Shown here one piece after another: positions 7,725-9,291 of a stretch of DNA of 9,291 nucleotides. Position 1 is the first letter of the stretch. The number at the start of each line of letters is the position of its first letter. Made by a program: the position numbers and the translations under genes. Under the pieces are notes generated by a model, which was not told the DNA's origin, did no database searches, and was given only the letters and a program-made list of their open reading frames with translations. Source of the stretch: Methanimicrococcus sp. (GTDB lineage: Archaea; Halobacteriota; Methanosarcinia; Methanosarcinales; Methanosarcinaceae); assembly GCA_009783635.1 (NCBI GenBank), contig WRDC01000058.1, positions 1 through 9,291 of the forward strand. The letters are read 5' to 3'.

Positions 7725-7861
7725 ATTTTATGAAAAAAAGAAAAGGGAAAACTTGAAAAAGAAGAGAGATTTAAAAAATCGAGAACAAAAAAATATCAAA
7801 AAGATGAAAGAAAAATAAAAAAAGTGTGAAAAGAAAAATATCAAAGTCGGGAAAGAAAAAC
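7725..7861 (-). other. T-rich (minus strand) intergenic tract ahead of the nuclease gene
   Basis: About 135 bases between the gfcR terminator and the nuclease start are almost pure A/G on the plus strand, so T/C-rich on the coding strand. AAAAATATCAAA occurs twice (about 7790 and 7835). No open frame of interest and no typical TATA box stand out, although a TTTTTTAAAT on the minus strand near 7771-7780 could serve as one. The tract would give a long U-rich 3' end for gfcR transcripts or a U-rich leader for the nuclease mRNA. Confidence 0.5.
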
Positions 7862-7881
7862 ATCGGGAAAATATTCCCGAT
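7852..7881 (-). terminator. Hairpin plus T-rich tail terminator after gfcR
   Basis: On the minus strand ATCGGGAA-TATT-TTCCCGAT is a perfect 8-bp stem with a 4-base loop (7862-7881), followed by GTTTTTCTTT. It begins 10 bases after the gfcR TGA at 7892-7894. It is the best intrinsic-type terminator in the window. Confidence 0.75.
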
Positions 7882-7891
7882 TCAGACGAAT

Positions 7892-8506
7892 TCAGCCGAG
7901 TCTTGTAATTCTCAGCATGGCGACAACGGGGACGCCTTCGATTTCTTCAAAACCGACTTTATCGACCAAAACGGCGATCGCAATCGGGTTGCCGCCGGCC
8001 GCTTTTGTCTGAGCGATCACGTCGGTGAGTGTGCCGCCGGTGGAAATGACATCATCGACAACGATACAGTTTTTGCCGCGGACGTCGGAAAAATTGCGGC
8101 TGAACGCGCCTTTTGCGCCCGAGTCAACTTCGGTTTTGGCCTTTTTGGAGTAGTAGATCGTAAACTCGGATTCCATTTCGCTGGCCATAAAACTGGCAAC
8201 GGGAACGCCGCTGGATGAAACGCCGACAACGACGTCAATATATTCTTTCTGCAGAACGGCTTCCTCGGCGACCATGTCGCAAAGCGTTTGTGCCGTGCAG
8301 CGGAGGCGGGTGGCGTTCTTGCCGAGAGCGCTCCAGTTAATGGAAATGTCTTTTGGGACGATACCGTCCGGGGACGGTTTTTTGTTTGTTAAAAGCCAAA
8401 CAACGGTTTCGGTTGAAATGTTTAATTCATCCGCAATCTGGCCGGTCGTCAAACCGCTCTTTTGCAATTCATCCGCCTTAACTGACAATTCTTCAATTTT
8501 CTTCAT
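7892..8506 (-). CDS. gfcR: PyrE-like transcriptional regulator GfcR (HTH plus orotate phosphoribosyltransferase-like domain)
   Basis: A 204-residue protein with two domains. Residues about 6-42 form a helix-turn-helix (LTTGQIADELNISTETVVWLL). Residues about 60-204 form a type I phosphoribosyltransferase fold with GVSSSGVPVA (about 95-104) and the PRPP-binding loop CIVVDDVISTGGT (147-159). This architecture is that of archaeal GfcR, first described in Haloferax as a regulator of glycolytic and related genes, and annotated in many methanogens as orotate phosphoribosyltransferase-like. A pure biosynthetic PyrE would lack the HTH, so regulation by a phosphorylated ligand such as PRPP or a nucleotide is the likely role; targets in methanogens are not known to me. 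The ATG at 8506 has GGGG 8 bases upstream; the stop is TGA. A TATA box at 8565-8573 and a hairpin terminator point to its own transcript. An inverted repeat upstream of the TATA box could be an operator. Confidence 0.92.
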   Translation of the reverse strand: MKKIEELSVKADELQKSGLTTGQIADELNISTETVVWLLTNKKPSPDGIVPKDISINWSALGKNATRLRCTAQTLCDMVAEEAVLQKEYIDVVVGVSSSGVPVASFMASEMESEFTIYYSKKAKTEVDSGAKGAFSRNFSDVRGKNCIVVDDVISTGGTLTDVIAQTKAAGGNPIAIAVLVDKVGFEEIEGVPVVAMLRITRLG

Positions 8507-8564
8507 GATTGGTTCCCCTTGTTCTTAATTTTACAGGGTAGACGATAATAAGTATAGACTTCAT

Positions 8565-8573
8565 CATATATAG
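8565..8573 (-). promoter_or_regulatory. TATA box of gfcR
   Basis: CTATATATG on the minus strand is a strong archaeal TATA match, 59 bases before the gfcR ATG. Transcription would begin around 8540-8548, giving a leader of about 35-40 bases with the GGGG motif near its end. Confidence 0.6.
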
Positions 8574-8604
8574 TTTATCCATTTCACTTTTCTTTTGAAC
8601 AAGC

Positions 8605-8633
8605 ATTTCGGAGATGGAAATTGAAACCGAAAT
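8605..8633 (-). repeat. Inverted repeat upstream of the gfcR promoter
   Basis: ATTTCGG (8605-8611) and CCGAAAT (8627-8633) are perfect 7-base inverted arms around a 15-base spacer. The repeat sits about 32 bases upstream of the gfcR TATA box, between it and the 12-bp tandem repeats. It could be a regulator binding site (possibly GfcR itself) or a hairpin in the nob1 3' untranslated region. Confidence 0.35.
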
Positions 8634-8644
8634 CAACAGGTTCC

Positions 8645-8704
8645 AAACACTTCTTTAAACACTTCTTTAAACACTTCTTTAAACACTTCTTTAAACACTT
8701 CTTT
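8645..8704. repeat. 12-bp tandem repeat, five perfect copies
   Basis: AAACACTTCTTT is repeated five times without mismatch over exactly 60 bases (copies start at 8645, 8657, 8669, 8681 and 8693). On the minus strand the unit is AAAGAAGTGTTT, and each junction creates the palindrome TTTAAA at a 12-base period. It lies 13 bases beyond the nob1 stop and about 70 bases upstream of the gfcR TATA box. Unit length and lack of spacers exclude CRISPR. Confidence 0.95.
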
Positions 8705-8717
8705 ATTTCCCGCGCTT

Positions 8718-9275
8718 TTAAATCGTTTTCGGTTTTTGTCCGGTCTTTTTCTTCATTTTCTTCCGAAGCGGGGACCCGCAAACCGGACATTCGTCACCGT
8801 CTTTAAAATGGCGAAAACAGCCGATGCACTGCTTTTGCCAGATGATCTGGTCCCGTATCACACGCTGCGCGACCGGCATAACGGCAATCCCGAGACGGGC
8901 GGCAATATTCTGAACGGCGAAATCATCAGTGATTAAAATCGCGTCGTCTCCGTACTGTCTTTGGTATTCGAGCGCTTTTGACAAGATTCCGAGATCGGTT
9001 GGCGACAATTTCTCAATATCCCGCGTCTGCGCCGCCTGTTCTTTGACGGGGGCCAAAAACGCGGAATCGACCGCTTCCACCCGGAGACCTTCCACTATGG
9101 CAATATCGTAACGAAGCCTCGCCTCATCGCTTAAGATTTCATCTTCGACGAGCTTAATCGTAATCATCCGGGAGGACGGAAGGGGGCAGTTGCCCATAAT
9201 AAAAACAGCAGAATCCGCAATGAACTTCGCGGATTCCGGCAGGTCAGACCGGTTGGACGGCGGTTTTGAGTTCAA
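8718..9275 (-). CDS. nob1: rRNA maturation endonuclease Nob1 (PIN domain plus zinc ribbon)
   Basis: Endoribonuclease that trims the 3' end of pre-16S rRNA during small-subunit maturation. Numbering from a TTG at 9275 (185 residues): PIN domain with acidic residues in ADSAVF (D21), LVEDEI (44-46), SPTDLGIL (D94) and ITDDFA (D117/D118), then a zinc ribbon C150-x2-C153 ... C163-x2-C166, and a basic tail (RKKMKKKTGQKPK). This order is typical of archaeal Nob1. The start is uncertain. The first ATG in frame lies after the catalytic D21, so initiation must be upstream. TTG at 9275 has GGATGAT just before it and overlaps a TGA in another frame (TTGA), as in translationally coupled genes; but the frame stays open to the window edge and the true start may lie outside. 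The stop is TAA. The 12-bp repeat array follows directly, and no hairpin terminator is visible. Confidence 0.93.
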   Translation of the reverse strand: MNSKPPSNRSDLPESAKFIADSAVFIMGNCPLPSSRMITIKLVEDEILSDEARLRYDIAIVEGLRVEAVDSAFLAPVKEQAAQTRDIEKLSPTDLGILSKALEYQRQYGDDAILITDDFAVQNIAARLGIAVMPVAQRVIRDQIIWQKQCIGCFRHFKDGDECPVCGSPLRKKMKKKTGQKPKTI

Positions 9276-9291
9276 TGAATCATCCGTTTGA

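Noticed and set aside
7826..8218. Plus-strand 130-codon frame over gfcR
   Set aside because: It is antisense to the conserved phosphoribosyltransferase domain and starts in the A-rich intergenic tract; no ribosome binding site or family features.
8518..8603. CTTGTTC / GAACAAG inverted pair flanking the gfcR promoter
   Set aside because: Seven-base arms separated by 72 bases are likely chance in this AT-rich region.
8645..8704. CRISPR array
   Set aside because: The unit is 12 bases, directly adjacent copies have no spacers, and no cas genes are near.

Overview
The window looks like a chromosomal segment from a methanogenic archaeon, most likely of the Methanosarcinales (a Methanosarcina or Methanimicrococcus type); this is inferred from protein families only. 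It carries archaeal core genes: Rad50, the ABCE1/RLI ribosome recycling ATPase, an EMC6-like membrane protein, an SNM1-like metallo-beta-lactamase nuclease, the PyrE-like regulator GfcR and the rRNA endonuclease Nob1. Promoter-like elements are archaeal TATA boxes, and several genes are followed by hairpin plus U-tract signals.

Layout. Bases 1-3356 (+) hold rad50, cut at its 5' end by the window edge. It converges on rli (3402-5174, -). Upstream of rli and on the same strand is a small EMC6-like membrane protein gene (5326-5733, -), separated from it by a clear hairpin/T-tract. A divergent gene for a PNPOx-type flavin-binding protein (5955-6377, +) has codon use and a ribosome binding site unlike its neighbours and may have been acquired from a bacterium. 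Then come three minus-strand genes in transcription order nob1 (8718-9275), gfcR (7892-8506) and the SNM1-like nuclease (6503-7720). They are separated by intergenic regions holding a five-copy 12-bp tandem repeat, a good TATA box, a hairpin terminator and a long strand-biased T-rich/A-rich tract.

The main point of interest is the SNM1-like nuclease gene. Its reading frame is broken once, at 7322-7324, by an in-frame TAG; the next base continues in the same frame for 272 more codons with all expected nuclease motifs. None of the other genes in the window ends in TAG (all use TGA or TAA). In a pyrrolysine-encoding methanogen this is what a UAG decoded as pyrrolysine would look like, here in a DNA/RNA-processing enzyme and not a methylamine methyltransferase. 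A recent nonsense mutation or sequencing error is the alternative. The pylTSBCD genes are not in this window, so the decoding capacity is inferred.

Functionally, rad50 and the SNM1-like protein belong to nucleic-acid processing and repair. rli and nob1 belong to ribosome recycling and ribosome maturation, the EMC6-like protein probably to membrane-protein insertion, and gfcR to transcriptional control. I see no insertion sequence, prophage, CRISPR array, tRNA or rRNA.
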